Notes under the pieces: model-generated
The model's database searches: none
Told to the model about the DNA's origin: nothing
Seen by the model: the letters and a program-made list of their open reading frames with translations, nothing else
Program-made: the position numbers and the translations under genes
Part shown: piece by piece, positions 33,331 through 45,377 of the stretch
Position numbering within the stretch: the stretch's first letter is position 1
Layout: every line of letters begins with the position of its first letter
Source: Pyropia haitanensis
Taxonomy: Eukaryota; Rhodophyta; Bangiophyceae; Bangiales; Bangiaceae
Assembly (NCBI GenBank): GCA_008729055.1
Contig: SDUX01000006.1
Coordinates: 1,869,501 to 1,933,500 of the forward strand
Direction of reading: 5' to 3'
Length of the DNA: 64,000 bases

Positions 33331-35113
33331 AGCTACGGGGGGCGGAGGCGGCGTGGGGGGCGGTGTGGGTGGTGCTATCGATGATGGCGCGGACCTGCGG
33401 GGGATGTGCTTCCCAACTCTTTCTTGTTCGAGGGGGTACCGTCTGCCGCGTGAGCGGTAACTCCCATGATTTCTTGTCATGCTAGCCAAGTGGGGCACGA
33501 CATGAGAGTATCTATCTAAAGACGCAACAGTTCGAGTGCACGACCAGAGCGTCTGTGACAGGTTAAGATGTATGTAGTAGGTCTTGCCTCACCACGGTAC
33601 TCGCTTGCGCAGGTGCTGTTGTCCCCCCCGTGCTCGTGTCGTACGAATCCTTATCCCTGACTGTCTTTGAGTGTCTTCTAGTGGCTCTACGAATAATTTT
33701 CGGTCTTGGCTTGCGGCCTCCGCTTCTCTGTAAAACCCACTGTTGCACAATCCGAGTCGAGCGGCGGCGGCGGCAGAGTCATAGCCGCAGGTCAAGCACC
33801 CACCTCCCTGCGTCGCCAGAGTCTGAAACGAGTGCCAGGGAGCTGAGCGGACCACCGCAGCCGCTCCAGCTGTGCGCCGTTTCTGTTTTTTTCCACCGAG
33901 GGTGATGAAAACCGCCCCCTCCCACGACGACGCGACCAGAGCGAGGGAGATGAAACCGCAGCTCGCGGGCGATATGAGCGTGCCCCTTGGCCGCGGTATT
34001 TTACCTGGGTGCCATCGCTGAGGCAGCCGTCTCACAGAGGGGGCACTCGTACCTAGACAGATGTGTCTTCTTTGAAACAAAGGAACGGTGGTCTGAGGAC
34101 AGGCGACGCGATTTCGGTCTGAGAACGAATCCCACTAGCTCCTCAACCAGGAAGAAAAAGATGGGTACAGTGTAGTGCGTTCTGCTTCTTTCGAATCCAA
34201 AAGAGCCACCTTGAGAAGGCGTGGTCGCGCTCTCGGTAGCGCGACACGGCCGACGTGTATCTGCAACGGAACATGAACACGACCAATTGCTGCTCGCCAC
34301 GACGGTCCTGCACATCAAAATTCCATCGGCACTGTCATGAATCATTCGTCTTTCACCGGTATCCGTCTATCCTGCAACCGTCATCCGGTTGATTCTGACA
34401 GACTTTCCCTTTTGTCAAAGCGAGATGCGAGTGCCAACGCGCCCCCCCACCTCAACCATCATCCAGAGGGGGCGCGCCCCGTAGTGCCAATTTTGCGACG
34501 GCATGCCGCCGGCGGGCGCGTCATTGTGGAAGCTCCCGCCGGCTCCCGTCGTGGCCGCGGCGACCAATCACGCCCGGCGCAGAAATCTGTCCGCCTCCCC
34601 GGCCGACTCCCCCGCGGCGCGCACCGCCAGGGACACCCGCGCCAGCTCGGCCACCAGTGCCGCCCGCGGCGGCCGTGGGCGTGGCGACCGCGCGACGACT
34701 GCGTGTGAGCGGGCGCGTTGGGCGGCCGCGGCGGGTGGAAGAGCAGCGGTCGCCGGTGCTCGTTGGTGGGGTCTCTCCTTGCACTTTGGTGGACGTGTGC
34801 CTCTTCATCTTTCCTCTTCTCTCTGCCCTCCGCCTCCCTCCTCTTCCCTCCTTCCTCCGTCGTCAACCCGTGGGTACCCTGGACCTGCCGTGTCTTTCCT
34901 CCTTTGTTGGCTGTGTCCCTTGCTCTGTCCCCGCCGTCGACCCGTGCGTTACCTGGACCGAGGGGTGGGCTAACCGCCGCTACGACGGCGCATCCAGGGA
35001 GGACGTGCGTAGGGTGGCGCGCGGCGGCCTGGCGGGACCGCCACCGCGCGGGGGAGCGCGACCGCGCACGCCGCTAGATTGGTGCTCCTGCCGCGGGTAG
35101 CCGCCGGCGAACC
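33331..35113. other. Intergenic region F-box / DUF760
   Basis: 33400-34450 has near-normal base composition and only short open frames (the longest, 163 codons on the minus strand at 33589-34080, has no recognisable domain). 34450-35113 is GC-rich, with a pyrimidine-rich stretch at 34790-34930 that is probably a promoter or leader. Confidence 0.5.
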
Positions 35114-37574
35114 ATGGCGCGGGCACGACGTGGCGGCTTGGGCGGCGGCTGCGGCGGGTGCCCGCCGCCTGCGTCGGCGCCGACGGCGGCGACAGCGGCG
35201 GCGGCGACTGCGGCGGCGGCGGCGGCTGCGACCGCCGCAGCTGCCGCTGCATTTCTCGCCCCGCCCGGCGGTGGCCTGCCCGCCGTTGGCAGACGCCCCG
35301 TCCCCTGCGGCGGGCGGTCGCTGTGTCGCTCCCGTCGGCGGGGTGCCGCGCCGCCCATGCCGTCGACGGCAGGGGCGGGCGCCAGGGGTGGCGGCGGCGG
35401 CGACAGTGGCGGCGGCGGCGGCGGCGGCAGTGGCGGTGAAGTCGGCGGCGGCGGCTGCCGCCGTGCCGTGATGCCGGCGGCGCGGCGGCGGTGGCGGGTC
35501 GTGGCGCGCGCTGGGGAGGGCACGGCGGGCTCGTCTGGGCGTGCCGCCGGCGGCGATGCGGACGGGGCGGGCGGCGCCGCGGGTGGAGGGTGGGGGGAGG
35601 GGGGGGGGCAGACCCGCACGACGGCGGGGGTGGCCCCGCCGACGGCGCGGGCGCTGCTGCAGATGCGGCCGCGGCGGCCGACGCGGCGGTGCCGCCTGGT
35701 TCTGTGGGGGACAGCGGTGGGGAGCCCCTGCCAGCCGATTCGGGCGGCGGGCCGGCAGCGCCGTCGGCCTCGGCGGCTGGCGGGTCGTCAGTGGGGGGCG
35801 CAGACGAGCCGACAACAGGCGTCTCGTCCAGTAGGGAGGGGGGGGTGGACCGCAAGGGCGTGGCTCCCAAAGAGGGGGAGGGGGAAGGGACGGCCGCCGA
35901 TGCCGACGCGGCCACTGTGACCCCCGTGGAGGGTGAGGACAGGAGGGAGCCCCCGGCGGCTGGGGCGGAGGATGACGGCACGGCCGCCGACAAGAACAGT
36001 GACGTCGACGGGTCCGACGCGAACGGCGATGCCGCCGCCGACACCCCCGCCACGCCGGCGGTGGATGATTTTGTGCAAGCGTTTGGCGACGCGGCCGCCC
36101 GTCTGCGCGGGGACACGGGCAGCAAGGACGGCACGTCGCCGACGTCGGCGTCTTCCTCCTCCGCCTCGTCGAGCGGGCAAGGGACGATGTCGTCGGGCTC
36201 TCCCCCGCGCTCGGATGGCGCCGGCAGTGGCAGCGGCGGCGGCAGCGGCCGCACCGACGGCACGGCCGCTTCGGACGTGGCCGCCGGCGTCAATGCCCTC
36301 TACGAGACGGTGCGGGACTACCGCCCGCAGGACCTGGACGCTGTCCAGGCGCACGTCAGCCCCGAGGCGGTCGACGCGATGAAGCGGACGGTGATGGGGG
36401 TGCTGGGCACTCTCCCCACCGACGCCTACTCGGTGGAGATCCGCACCGCCCAGCGGGGGCTCGCGCGGCTGCTCTACTCGTCCCTGTGCACGGGCTTTGC
36501 GTTTCGGACGATTGAGTTTCGGCTGTCCTTGGCGTCTGCCTGGGCCTCCACGTCTGTGACGGCGCCGCCGGTTGCTGGTGGGGAGGGTGGCGACAGCGGC
36601 GGCGACGATGCCGCGGCCGCCGCCGCCGCCGCCTCTTCCGGCGCTGAGTCGCCGTCCCCGCCGGCCACGGCCTCGTCGGCGCGGACTGCAGCGGCAGACG
36701 CGGCTGGCGCAGCAGAGTCGACTGCGGTTCCCCCTGCGGGTACAAGCTCCGTCGGCCCCCCCCCCCCTCGGTGCCTGCCCCCGCTGTTCCCCCTGTGGCG
36801 TCGTCGAGTCCACTGGTCAGCGGCCTGGGCGCCACCGAGGCTCCCTCCCCCGTGGACGACCTGTCAGCAGAGTCCCCGTTTGCGGGCGATGACGGTTGGT
36901 CGGCCGACGAGGAGCCCGATGTGCCGGATTACATGGCCAAGGTGCCGTCGCGTGGCCGAGTGGACCCGCCGTCGGTGACGACCGCCGGCGCGGCGGCCGA
37001 CACCACCACCACCGCCGCCGGGCGGGAGGCGTACATTGCGCGGCTCGAGGCGGAGGTGGCGTCCCTGCGCGCCGCGCTGGGCGGCACGGGCGCGGGGAGT
37101 GCGGGAGCGAGCGGCGCCGGTGGGGCGGCTGGCAGCTCGGGTATGGGCGGCGGGGGTGAGTCCCCGGACGGGTCGCTCGGCGCCGGCCGGGTCAGTGGCG
37201 GCGGCGCCGCCGCCGGGGGTGCCCCCGCACCGCCACCGGGCTCGAGCGGCTTGGCGGGTGGCCGCAACGCCCTCCTCGAGTACCTGACGCTCCTCCCCCC
37301 TGACCGGGTGGCGGCGCTCCACGACGCGATTGAGCCCGTCGCCGTCGACGCGATGCGCCGGGTCGTGCGGCGGCTAGTCGGCACCCTCCCCTCGTTGGCC
37401 ATGACGACGAGCTACTCGGCCAACCGCGACTTTTTCGCGTCGCTCGTCCTCTGGTGCCTCATGGTCGGGTACGTGCTGCGGGATAGGGAAAAGCGGATGG
37501 AGCTGGAGGGGGCGTTCCGCTCGTCGGCGCGCGACGGGGGGGCGGGGGGGGGCAGCACGGGGGGGAAGGCCTAA
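35114..37574 (+). CDS. Tandem DUF760 protein, probably plastid-targeted, frame broken at homopolymers
   Basis: Two DUF760 domains in one protein. The first starts VNALYETVRDYRPQDLDAVQ and runs through MGVLGTLPTDAYSVEI to FRTIEFRLSL (about 36290-36540). The second starts NALLEYLTLLPPDRVAAL and runs through VRRLVGTLPSL to GYVLRDREKRMELE (about 37264-37520). DUF760 proteins are known from cyanobacteria and plastids; their biochemical role is unknown. The ATG at 35114 has a strong context (accATGg). The Ala/Arg-rich, acid-poor first 100 residues fit a plastid transit peptide. The frame slips at a 10-G run (35599-35608) and a 12-C run (36756-36767), each as if one base were missing. The linkers are acidic Ser/Gly/Asp-rich. 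Confidence 0.7.
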
Positions 37575-38371
37575 GTTTTGGCATTGTCATAGGGGGGGGC
37601 GGCGTGGGGCGAAGGAGTGGGGGGGGTGGGCTTTGGCACGGAGCCTTGCGGCCGCGGTGGCGTGGTGGGTACAGTCCGGGAGGGGAAGGCGGGGGTAGCG
37701 GCATGCTGTTGATTTTTTTGATGCCCTATTTTCTTACACGCTTGCGCAATCGTGCAGGAGCCGCCCGTACAAAGTGGTGGCTGAGTAACCCCGCCACCGA
37801 CACGGGGGCCCGCGGACGGGGGAGAGGGGCGACGGCGGCGACGGGCGGCGGGTAGTGCCGGGGAGTCACGGGCGGACCCGCGCGTGGCTCGCCGGAGCCT
37901 TGCCCCAACACTTCCGCGGCGTAGCAGCTCCCCACGCGACCGTCGGCAGCGGAACGTCCCTTCCGCCGCGCGACACCCCCCGGCCACGCCAAAAGCTCAA
38001 CGGCGCCATCTCGGTCGGAGTGGGGGGACGCGCCATGCGGCCGCGTTAGGCACGCGCCGACCGCAAAAGCAGCCGGCTGGGGTCCCCCACAAGCCCGCCG
38101 CCCCCCCATCCCAGCCGCGAAACTAGGCGCGGCAGGCCTAACAAAGCGGCGCCCCCCGCAGGCCACACGGCTCCCCGTACCGGACGGCCAGGGGGGCCCC
38201 CCTACCCGAGGCGCGGCTCCCACGGCGACTGCCCATACGTCGGAGCGGTATGGGCGCCGCAGGGAATGCAGGGGGAGAGCGGAGTTGGGCACCCCCGCTC
38301 GGCGGCAATCGTACGATACAGGACGCCTTGCCCCCCACGTGCCACCGCCCTCCCCCCCGCCGGGTCCCCGC
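37575..38371. other. Convergent 3' region DUF760 / glycosyltransferase-like
   Basis: About 800 bp without a recognised gene. 37690-37790 is less GC-rich than the rest. Confidence 0.5.
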
Positions 38372-39643
38372 TTAGAACGGCGGCGCGCAATACCGCTCGT
38401 CCCCCCGGTGCTTTTTCAGCCACTGCTTCACCACCGCCTGGCCCGCGTGTGCGTTCTTCATAATCCCAACCTTGACGTCATAATCGTACCGCGGCGCCGC
38501 GTTGACCTGCTTGCCCTTGCGCGCCATCGCGGCGGCCACGTCCGACACCCGGTTGCGCACCCGCACTTCCGACCGCAGCTTGGACGCGCTGAACGCCCAG
38601 TACACCCGGTGGATCCAGTCGTCATTGTGCGCCGACAGGTACGGGACGGGATAGTAGACGCCCCCAAAAATCTCCATGTGCAGCCGCGTGCTCACGTGGA
38701 ACGTAAACGTCGCCCACGACTTCCACTCGTCGCGGAAGCGGACGAGCCCAAAGTATCGGCACGGCCGCTTGGCCGACCCCCGGCTGCCAATCCCGTTGAG
38801 GCTGTCCACCGCCCGCTGCACCCACCCGCGCGTGTAAATGACCATGTCGTCGTTGGAGAGGAAAAAGTAATCGCAGCCGTCGTAGTACGCGTCCTTGGCC
38901 AGCACGTTCCAGATGGCCGTGATCCGCCCGTGGAGCGCGTAGAGGGGGGTGTAGACGAGCCGCACCGCCCCCGCGGGCATTGACGCGTTCGCGATGAGCC
39001 GGTCTACCTCGGCCGCGTGCGCGGCGCGGAGGCGCGCAGACCCAAACACCGGGTCGTCCGAGTCGTGCCCATAGTACACGGAGAACCGGTAGTCCCGCAG
39101 TTCCCCGGGCGTGAGGCTGGCGAGGAAGGTGGTCATAAACGCGCGCAGGCCAATGTGGTCGGCCACATCGTCGGGGGACCACGACGCGCGGCCGGCAGAG
39201 AGCGTCGGCTGGAGCACACAGAACCGGTTGCCGAGCGTGTAGCGGCCACCCCCACCGCTCTTCCCGTCGCCACGGTCATCGTCTGGCGGGGCGTCGGCGG
39301 CGACCGGGTCGCCCCCCGCGGCCGCCGTCCCCCCCCCCCCCTCCTCAACCCCGACACCTCCGCCGCGGCACGCCGGGCAGTCAGCACCTCGGCGGTGACG
39401 CGCGCCTCCTCCGCCGCGGTCGCCCCGTCGACGCCCGCCCCCACAAACGCCGCCTCAAACGCGGCGGACAGCTCCCCACACGACGCGAGCAGCCGCCGCG
39501 AGTGGGCGGCCGACAAGAGCAGCGCCACCACCACCGCCGCCGCCACGGCCCACCCCGCCAGGGGGGACCGCACCGCCCGGCGCGCCCGGCCGGTCGCCAC
39601 CGCAGCGGCGCGTGCCGCGGCGCGCCGCCACCGGCGGGAGCGC

Positions 39644-39680
<37 letters not shown>

Positions 39681-39732
39681 TGCCACCAACGCCGCCAAGG
39701 CTGCTGCCGTTGGCGACAGACGGCGACTGCAT
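38372..39732 (-). CDS. Type II membrane glycosyltransferase-like protein, one frame break
   Basis: The N-terminal part carries one hydrophobic signal-anchor segment (GWAVAAAVVVALLLSAAHS). It is followed, after a 13-C run (39329-39341) where the frame slips by one missing base, by a well-conserved-looking 300-residue domain. That domain contains YRFSVYYGHDSDDPVF, YDGCDYFFLSNDDMVIYT (an acidic motif placed like the DxD of GT-A glycosyltransferases), FGLVRFRDEW and HNDDWIHRVYW. This architecture fits a Golgi glycosyltransferase; family and donor sugar are not known. The ATG at 39732 is preferred for its A at -3; an in-frame ATG at 39834 would add 34 residues to the cytosolic tail. Confidence 0.6.
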
Positions 39733-40397
39733 GGTGTCGGGCGCACGCCACCAGCGGGTGGCCGCGGCGGTCAGCCGGGAAGCGGACCACGACAGGGGGG
39801 GGCGTGGCCACCGTCCGCCAAGGGAGGTTCTCATTCGCAAGGGGGGTGAATAGGGGGGGGGGGCAGAGGGGGGGTGAGGTCAAGGAGCAGAGGGGGAGGG
39901 AATAGCAAAGGCGGGGTGAGGAGGGGGCGGCGAGGGGGGAAAGATGCCACACCGCCCGCTTCAGCCGCGGAAAGAGGCCGCGCCGCCCCCTGACACCGTC
40001 CACGGCATCAAATGACGAGGCGAGGACGGACGGGACACGGCGCGTCTGTGTCGAGTGGGCAAAGGGACGATGATGCCAACCATCCGCCCCCCCCCCCAAC
40101 GACCTCCAAGGCGCCCACTGGCGGCAATGTGCTGGCGACGGGGCCCAGCCGCTGGCAGCGGCAGCGCGTATCGGCGACGCGAGGCACGGCGGCCGCGGGG
40201 GGCGGCTGTCATAATCTACCCGCAACCCCCCCAAATTGCGTCTCTGGGGGGGGTCCGCCGCGGTCCCCCCAGGCCAAGCGGTCCCCCCAGCAACTAAGGA
40301 AATATTGGACACATTAGACGCTGAATAGTGCCTCTACTAAGGTTTGTGTAAGTGGGTACTACTGCGTGAGCCGTCATGCCCCATAAGTCTGAAGGAA
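39733..40397. other. Divergent intergenic region
   Basis: GC-rich to about 40260, then about 40290-40400 of normal composition. It should contain promoters for the genes on either side. No motif identified. Confidence 0.45.
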
Positions 40398-40668
40398 ATG
40401 CTGTCTCAAGTCGTTCTTATGCCCTCGTCCACCTCTGCCCCCTCACCTGGCGTGCACGCGAACGCCACCGCGTTTTCGACCCTTGGGCGCTGCCGCCGCT
40501 GCCGCCCGTCCCGCCGCCCCCGCCGCCGCCGTGGGCGCCGACGCCACCGCCTGGGCCGCCGCCACCACCGCCGCCGCCGCCACCACCGCCGCTGCCGTCG
40601 TTGGTGGGGATGCGGTGGACGCGGCGGTGGCGGCAGCGGTGGCGGACGGGGGGAGCCACCTCCGGTCC

Positions 40669-40702
<34 letters not shown>

Positions 40703-41917
40703 TGCTGGCCGCGATGCGGGCGGCGGAGGCGGAGGAGCTGCGGGCCGTGCGGGAGGGGCGGGCGGTGTTGGCAGTCAAGGCCGGGGCGGCAGCGGCCGCG
40801 ACGGCCGCGACGCGGCTGCGGGAGGAAGCGGCCGAGGCGGACGCCGAGGCGTACAAGCGGGGTACGTTGGAGGGAGGGTGGGGGGGGGGGGGGGGAAGGT
40901 GGTGAGGGGAGGGCGGGGGGACTGTCGGACCGGGCGACGGGGAGCGCCTCCCCGTTTTATGTTCTGTTGGTGCGTGGGTTGAGGCGCTCCTGGGGGCTGC
41001 AATGGCCTGGGTGCGCGGGCGTCTCACCGCGCGCGCACTGCCGCGCCCCAGCCGCCGCGGCCGGTGGCCGCCACCGTTCCACGCCTCCCACCCCTCCGCC
41101 TGGTTGCCGCATCGACTGACGCACCCCCCCCCTCCCGCCGCCCCCTGCCATCACCCCCTCGGCTGCCCCCCCGCCGCAACCGCCCCCTCCCTCCCAGAGA
41201 CCGACGCGATGGAGGCGGCGGCGGCGGCGGCGGCCGCGGCGGCCCGCCGCGCCGACCGCTACGCGGCGCTGCTGGGCGTGGCCGTCGGCAACGCGGCGGC
41301 TGCGGCGGTGCTCGTCTTTCGGTTTACGTACGTGGACCCGCGGGCGCCGGCGGCGGTCGCGACGGTCGGCTTTGACGCGGCGCTGTGGGGTACGTTCTGG
41401 GGGGGGGGGGTGGGGGGGGGGGGGGGGCGTGCGCTCACGCACACCGGGGGGAGAGGGAAGAGGTAGGGGGACCGTCGAGGGGGGGGGGGGTGGAAACCTG
41501 CAGAGGTGGCCGACCGGGGGGTCGCGGGGGCGAAGTCGGGTACGCGCGCCGCGGGGCCACCCGCCGCCGCGGCCGCCGCCTCGAGCGGCGGGCGGCGGCG
41601 GCGGGAGCGGGCCCGCCCCGCCCCCCACCCCCGCCGCGGCACCCCTACTCGCCGACCCTAACACCCGCCCGGGTCCATCGCTGCGCCATCCCCCCCCCCC
41701 CCCCGAACCCCCCGCTTGCCCGTCCCCACTGCACCCTCCCCCCGTCCCCCCCCCGGCAGTCACCCACTGCGAGCCGCGGGTGCCGGCGCTGCCGGCGCTC
41801 GCCGCGCGCTTCGCCACCGACGTGGACGTGGCCGCCTTCCTCCTCGCCGTCCGCGCCGCGTTTATCGCCGCCGCCGCCGCGGGGTCGCCGCTGTCGCCGC
41901 CGCCCGCCGCGGGCTGA
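40398..41917 (+). CDS. Small spliced Ala-rich protein, unknown function
   Basis: Three exons are supported by clean splice sites. Exon 1 ends at 40861 (donor GTACGT, after AEAYKR). Exon 2 is 41198-41389 (acceptor CCCAG, donor GTACGT). Exon 3 is 41760-41917 (acceptor GGCAG), ending PPPAAG-stop. Phases match at both junctions. The body contains RYAALLGVAVGNAAAAAVLVFRF, which may be one membrane or hydrophobic helix, and ARFATDVDVAAFLLAVRAAF. The start is unresolved. ATG 40398 (MLSQVVLMPSST) is in another frame from the exon-1 body; joining them would need one base fewer, opposite in sign to the other breaks here. An in-frame Met lies near 40714. No family recognised. Confidence 0.4.
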
Positions 41918-42293
41918 GGTGGGGGGGGGGCGCGGGAGGGGCGGGGGGGGCGCGGGGGGGGCGCGCCGGCCTCGGCGGCCGGCGGCCGCTCCCGCCCCAC
42001 CCCCTCACGGTCTCGCCCGCCGCTAGGCACCCCCGTGCCGCTGCGGACGATGCCGCCCCGCGACGCAAGAGGCGTGGGCTGCCCCTTCTCCCCCGGTACC
42101 CGCTTGGGCAAAGAAGTAGAACGAGAGCATGGCCGCCGCCCCCCTACGTCCCCGACTGGTCCCCCCCACCCTCCCCATCCTCGCCTCCCAGTACCCCCAG
42201 CCCCCATCCCCAGCCCCCCCCCCCACCCCACACTCCCCACAGCTGCCGCCCTGTCCCCCTCCCCATTCCCACTCCACCCCCCCCCCCCGCTTC
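41918..42293. other. Convergent 3' region
   Basis: G-rich at the left, C-rich at the right. No gene seen. Confidence 0.45.
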
Positions 42294-42402
42294 TCACAGC
42301 GCGCTCTCGTACAACAAGAACTGCGAGTCAAACCGGCAGTGCGCGCGCAGCGCGCGCAGCTGCGCGCGCGCCGTCGCGACGGGCGCCGGCAGCGCCGCCG
42401 CA

Positions 42403-42434
<32 letters not shown>

Positions 42435-43202
42435 GGGCGGCGGCCGCGCGTCGCCGCCGCCGCCGCCGGCCGCGTCGCCGCCGCCGCCGCCGGCCGCGTC
42501 GACAGCGGCGGCGGCGGCGGCGACATCGTCGGAGCCACCGCCGCGGCCGCCGCGGCCGCTCTGGCCGCCATCCGCAGCGGCGGCGACGGTAGAGGAAAAG
42601 GCGTCAACGGCGGCGGCCGCGGTGGCACCGCGCGTGCCGGCAGTGGCCGGGGAGAAGAGCAGGCCGCCGCCCGCGGCGGCAACCACCCCCGCGGGCGGCG
42701 CGTCCCCGACACGCGAAGCCTCCAGCGGAGACCCAGCCCCCCCCCCGACGGCCGACCCCCCCCCCGTCCACCCCCACCCCGCGCACCGTCCCCCCCCACT
42801 CCCCCATACGTCGCGACCACCCGCCGAAGCCCATCCGCGGCTGTAGCAAGCGCGCCCAACCCCCCCCCCCCCAGTGGCGCCGCCGCCGCCGCCGCCGGCT
42901 GCGCCGCCGCCCCCCCCCCCCGCTGCGCGTCGGCCGCGACGGCGGCGCCGTCGCGAGCTCCGCCAGCAGCAGCGGGAGGTCGACGCCGCCGGCCGCGGCG
43001 GGCGCGACCGCCGCGGCGACGGCGGGACCGAGGTGGGGGGCGGGGGCGAGCGCCGCGAGCGCCGCTCCGGCCGCGAGCGCGAGCGCAGCGGCCGTGTCTG
43101 CCGTCGCGGGCGGCCACACGCAGCCACCGACGTCGCTGCCGCCCGCGGCGCCGCCACCGCCGCCGCCGCCGCCGCCACCTCGGCCGACTCCCCGCCGCCA
43201 CT

Positions 43203-43234
<32 letters not shown>

Positions 43235-44047
43235 GCCGCCCCCCGCCGCCATCCCTCCAGCCGCACGGGATCGGCCGCGGCGGCGCGGCCACGTCGACCG
43301 CCTCGACGAGGCGGACGAGGACGGCCGCGCCGCCCGCGCGGGCGATCACCACCGCCGCCTCGGCGTAGACGTCAAAGACCGCCAGCGCGTCGGCGTACGT
43401 GGCCGCAACGCCGGCGGCGGCGGCGCCACCACCACCGCCGACACCGCCGCCACCATACCCACCAGCAGCAGGGGCAACCCCCCCCCCCCACCGCCGCCGC
43501 CCCCACCTCCACCCCCCCCGCCGCGGCCACCCGGTCCCCAAGCGCCACCCCTGGCATTACCCTGGTCGCGCCCCCCCCCCCCCTCCCCACCGCCGCCACC
43601 CACACCGCCGCCGCGGCCGCGCCCCCCCGCGCCGCCGACAAAGCCGACCGCGCCGGCACGCTCCCCCCCCCCCCCGCCCCCCCCACCCACCGCCAACGGC
43701 GGCGCGGCAGCAGCGGCGGCGGCGGCCGCCGCCGCCGCCACCGCCGCCGCCACCGCCGCCACCCCATCCACCGCCCGCAGCGACCGGGCGGTGGCCTCGA
43801 GCAGCGCCGCCGCCGCCGCCGCCGCGCCCGCCCGCGACGCGTCAAACGCCGCCCACACCCGGCCGAGCGGCTCGTCGGCAGCGGCGGCGGCGGCGGCGGC
43901 GGCGGCGGGCCGGGACAGCACCGCCGACAGGCGCGCGATGGCGCGCGCCTCGTCGCGCAGCGGGTCGTCGGGGGGGGGAGCGCGGGGGGGGGGGGGCGCC
44001 GCCCGCGGCCCACCCGCCGCCGGCGCCGGCGCCGCCCAGCCCCGCAC
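42294..44047 (-). CDS. Ala-rich helical protein fragments, poorly resolved gene
   Basis: Minus-strand frames contain non-repetitive helical blocks in succession. These are DPLRDEARAIARLSAVLSRP, EPLGRVWAAFDASRAG, TYADALAVFDVYAEAAVVIA, LVRLVEAVDVAAPP, VDLPLLLAELATAPP and a final LRALRAHCRFDSQFLLYESAL with stop at 42294. They lie in different frames, separated by C-runs (for example 43478-43489), poly-Ala and poly-Gly. The helical blocks would suit an Armadillo/HEAT-type or vesicle-coat protein, but no family can be named. The 5' end is unknown; an ATG-led Ala/Pro-rich frame starts near 44970. Introns and homopolymer slips cannot be separated here. Confidence 0.35.
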
Positions 44048-45177
44048 CGCCGCCGTCAGCCGCGGCGCCGGCGGCAGCCGCCGCCGCCGCGGGCGTCCAC
44101 GCGCGGGCGGCGGCAGCCGACGCGGGCGGCGGGCCGGGGGGGGGGGGGGGCGCCCGCCGGCGGGGGGGTGGTGGGGGGGGGGGGGGGGGGGGGGGTGTGG
44201 GCGGATGCCGACCTCGCCGCCGCGGTCGAGGTGCCGCCGCCGGGGGGGGGGGGGGGGGGGGGGGGGTCAAGCGCGAGGCGGACGCGCCCGTGGCGTTTTC
44301 AGCTGGGGAGGGGGGGGGGGGGGAAGCGCCCGCGTCGGGGGCTGTGAGGGTGGGGATGCTGGCCACCCGCGGCGGCGGCGCGGGGGAGGCGGCGCACCCC
44401 GCGCGGTCCACACCTCCCGCGTCGCATCGGCGGCGTCCCTACCCACCCACCCCCCAACCCCCGCCCGTGCCCTCACAGCCCAGGCACGCCGCAGCCGCCA
44501 CCGCCGCCAGCTGGCTTCCCCCCCCCCCCGCCCACCGCGGCAGCCGCCGTCGTTGCCGGGGTGCCCCCCGCCGCCGACGGCGCGGCCGCCGCCGCCGCCG
44601 CGAGCGGCCTGGCGGCCGACGGTGGCGGCACGGCCGGCGGCGGCGGCGGCGGCGGCGCCCGCGCCGCCCGCTGCGGGCGCTGCCGCCGGCGCCGCCGCCA
44701 CTGCCGGCGGGGGTGCCCCCGCCCGCACCCGCACCGCCGCCGCCGCCGCGGCGGGCACGCCCGCCACGGGCCCCTCCGCACGCACGGCCGGCCGCGGAGT
44801 GGGCGGCCGCCGCCGCGGCGGCGGGGCGGTGGCGGCCGCCGGCCGGCCGGTGGCCGCCGCCGCCGCCGCCGACGGCGTCCCCCCTCGCAACGCCCCGCGA
44901 GGCGGCGGCGGCAGCGCCGCCGCCGCCGCCGACGGGGGTGGCGGCGGGCGGTGGCCGCCCGCCGCCATGGGCCCCGCGACCGAGTATCCAGGTACGAGTA
45001 CGTCTGGACCCTTCAAGTAACCCCATCGCGGGTTGTGGGTTGCCAACCTTACTTCCATCAATCCATACTTACTTGCGGCGCTTAACCCTTCCTCGGACGT
45101 GGGCTGCTGGCGCCGGCCGGCAAGGGGGCGGGACGAGGGCGGGGCGCGGCACAGGGCAATGAGGCGGACGCGGGTAC
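44048..45177. other. GC-rich region, possible 5' part of the minus-strand gene
   Basis: Long G-runs (44140-44330) and (GCC)n tracts. A minus-strand ATG near 44970 opens a Pro/Ala-rich frame that could be the first exon of the preceding gene. From 45000 the composition becomes normal. Confidence 0.4.
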
Positions 45178-45346
45178 ACCAAACTTCAACGTGTTCTATG
45201 GAACTGTGCGGACTTGAAAAAATCATGAAACAATTCTATTGAACAATTCTTAATAGTTAACCTGGCAACGATCAAGTCGAATTGTACTTCTCGCATTCAC
45301 GCGTGCCACGGCTCACGGATGCCACGGCTCACGAGTAGTACTACTC
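45178..45346. repeat. 169-bp direct repeat, copy 1
   Basis: Matches 46106-46274 with an offset of exactly 928 bp and only a handful of substitutions (for example cttgaaaaaatcatga against cttgataaaatcacaa). AT-richer than its surroundings. It ends in the palindrome GAGTAGTACTACTC. Confidence 0.88.
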
Positions 45347-45377
45347 GGATGCCACCGCTCACCAGTAGTACTACTGG
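45332..45377. repeat. Pair of perfect 16-bp palindromes
   Basis: CGAGTAGTACTACTCG (45332-45347) and CCAGTAGTACTACTGG (45362-45377) are both exact dyads, 30 bp apart in a near-duplicated context (ggatgccac-c/g-gctcac). The two differ at symmetric positions, so the dyad is kept by paired changes. Confidence 0.85.

Noticed and set aside
42129..45020. 963-codon plus-strand frame
   Set aside because: Pure low-complexity Pro/Ala/Arg translation, antisense to more structured minus-strand blocks.
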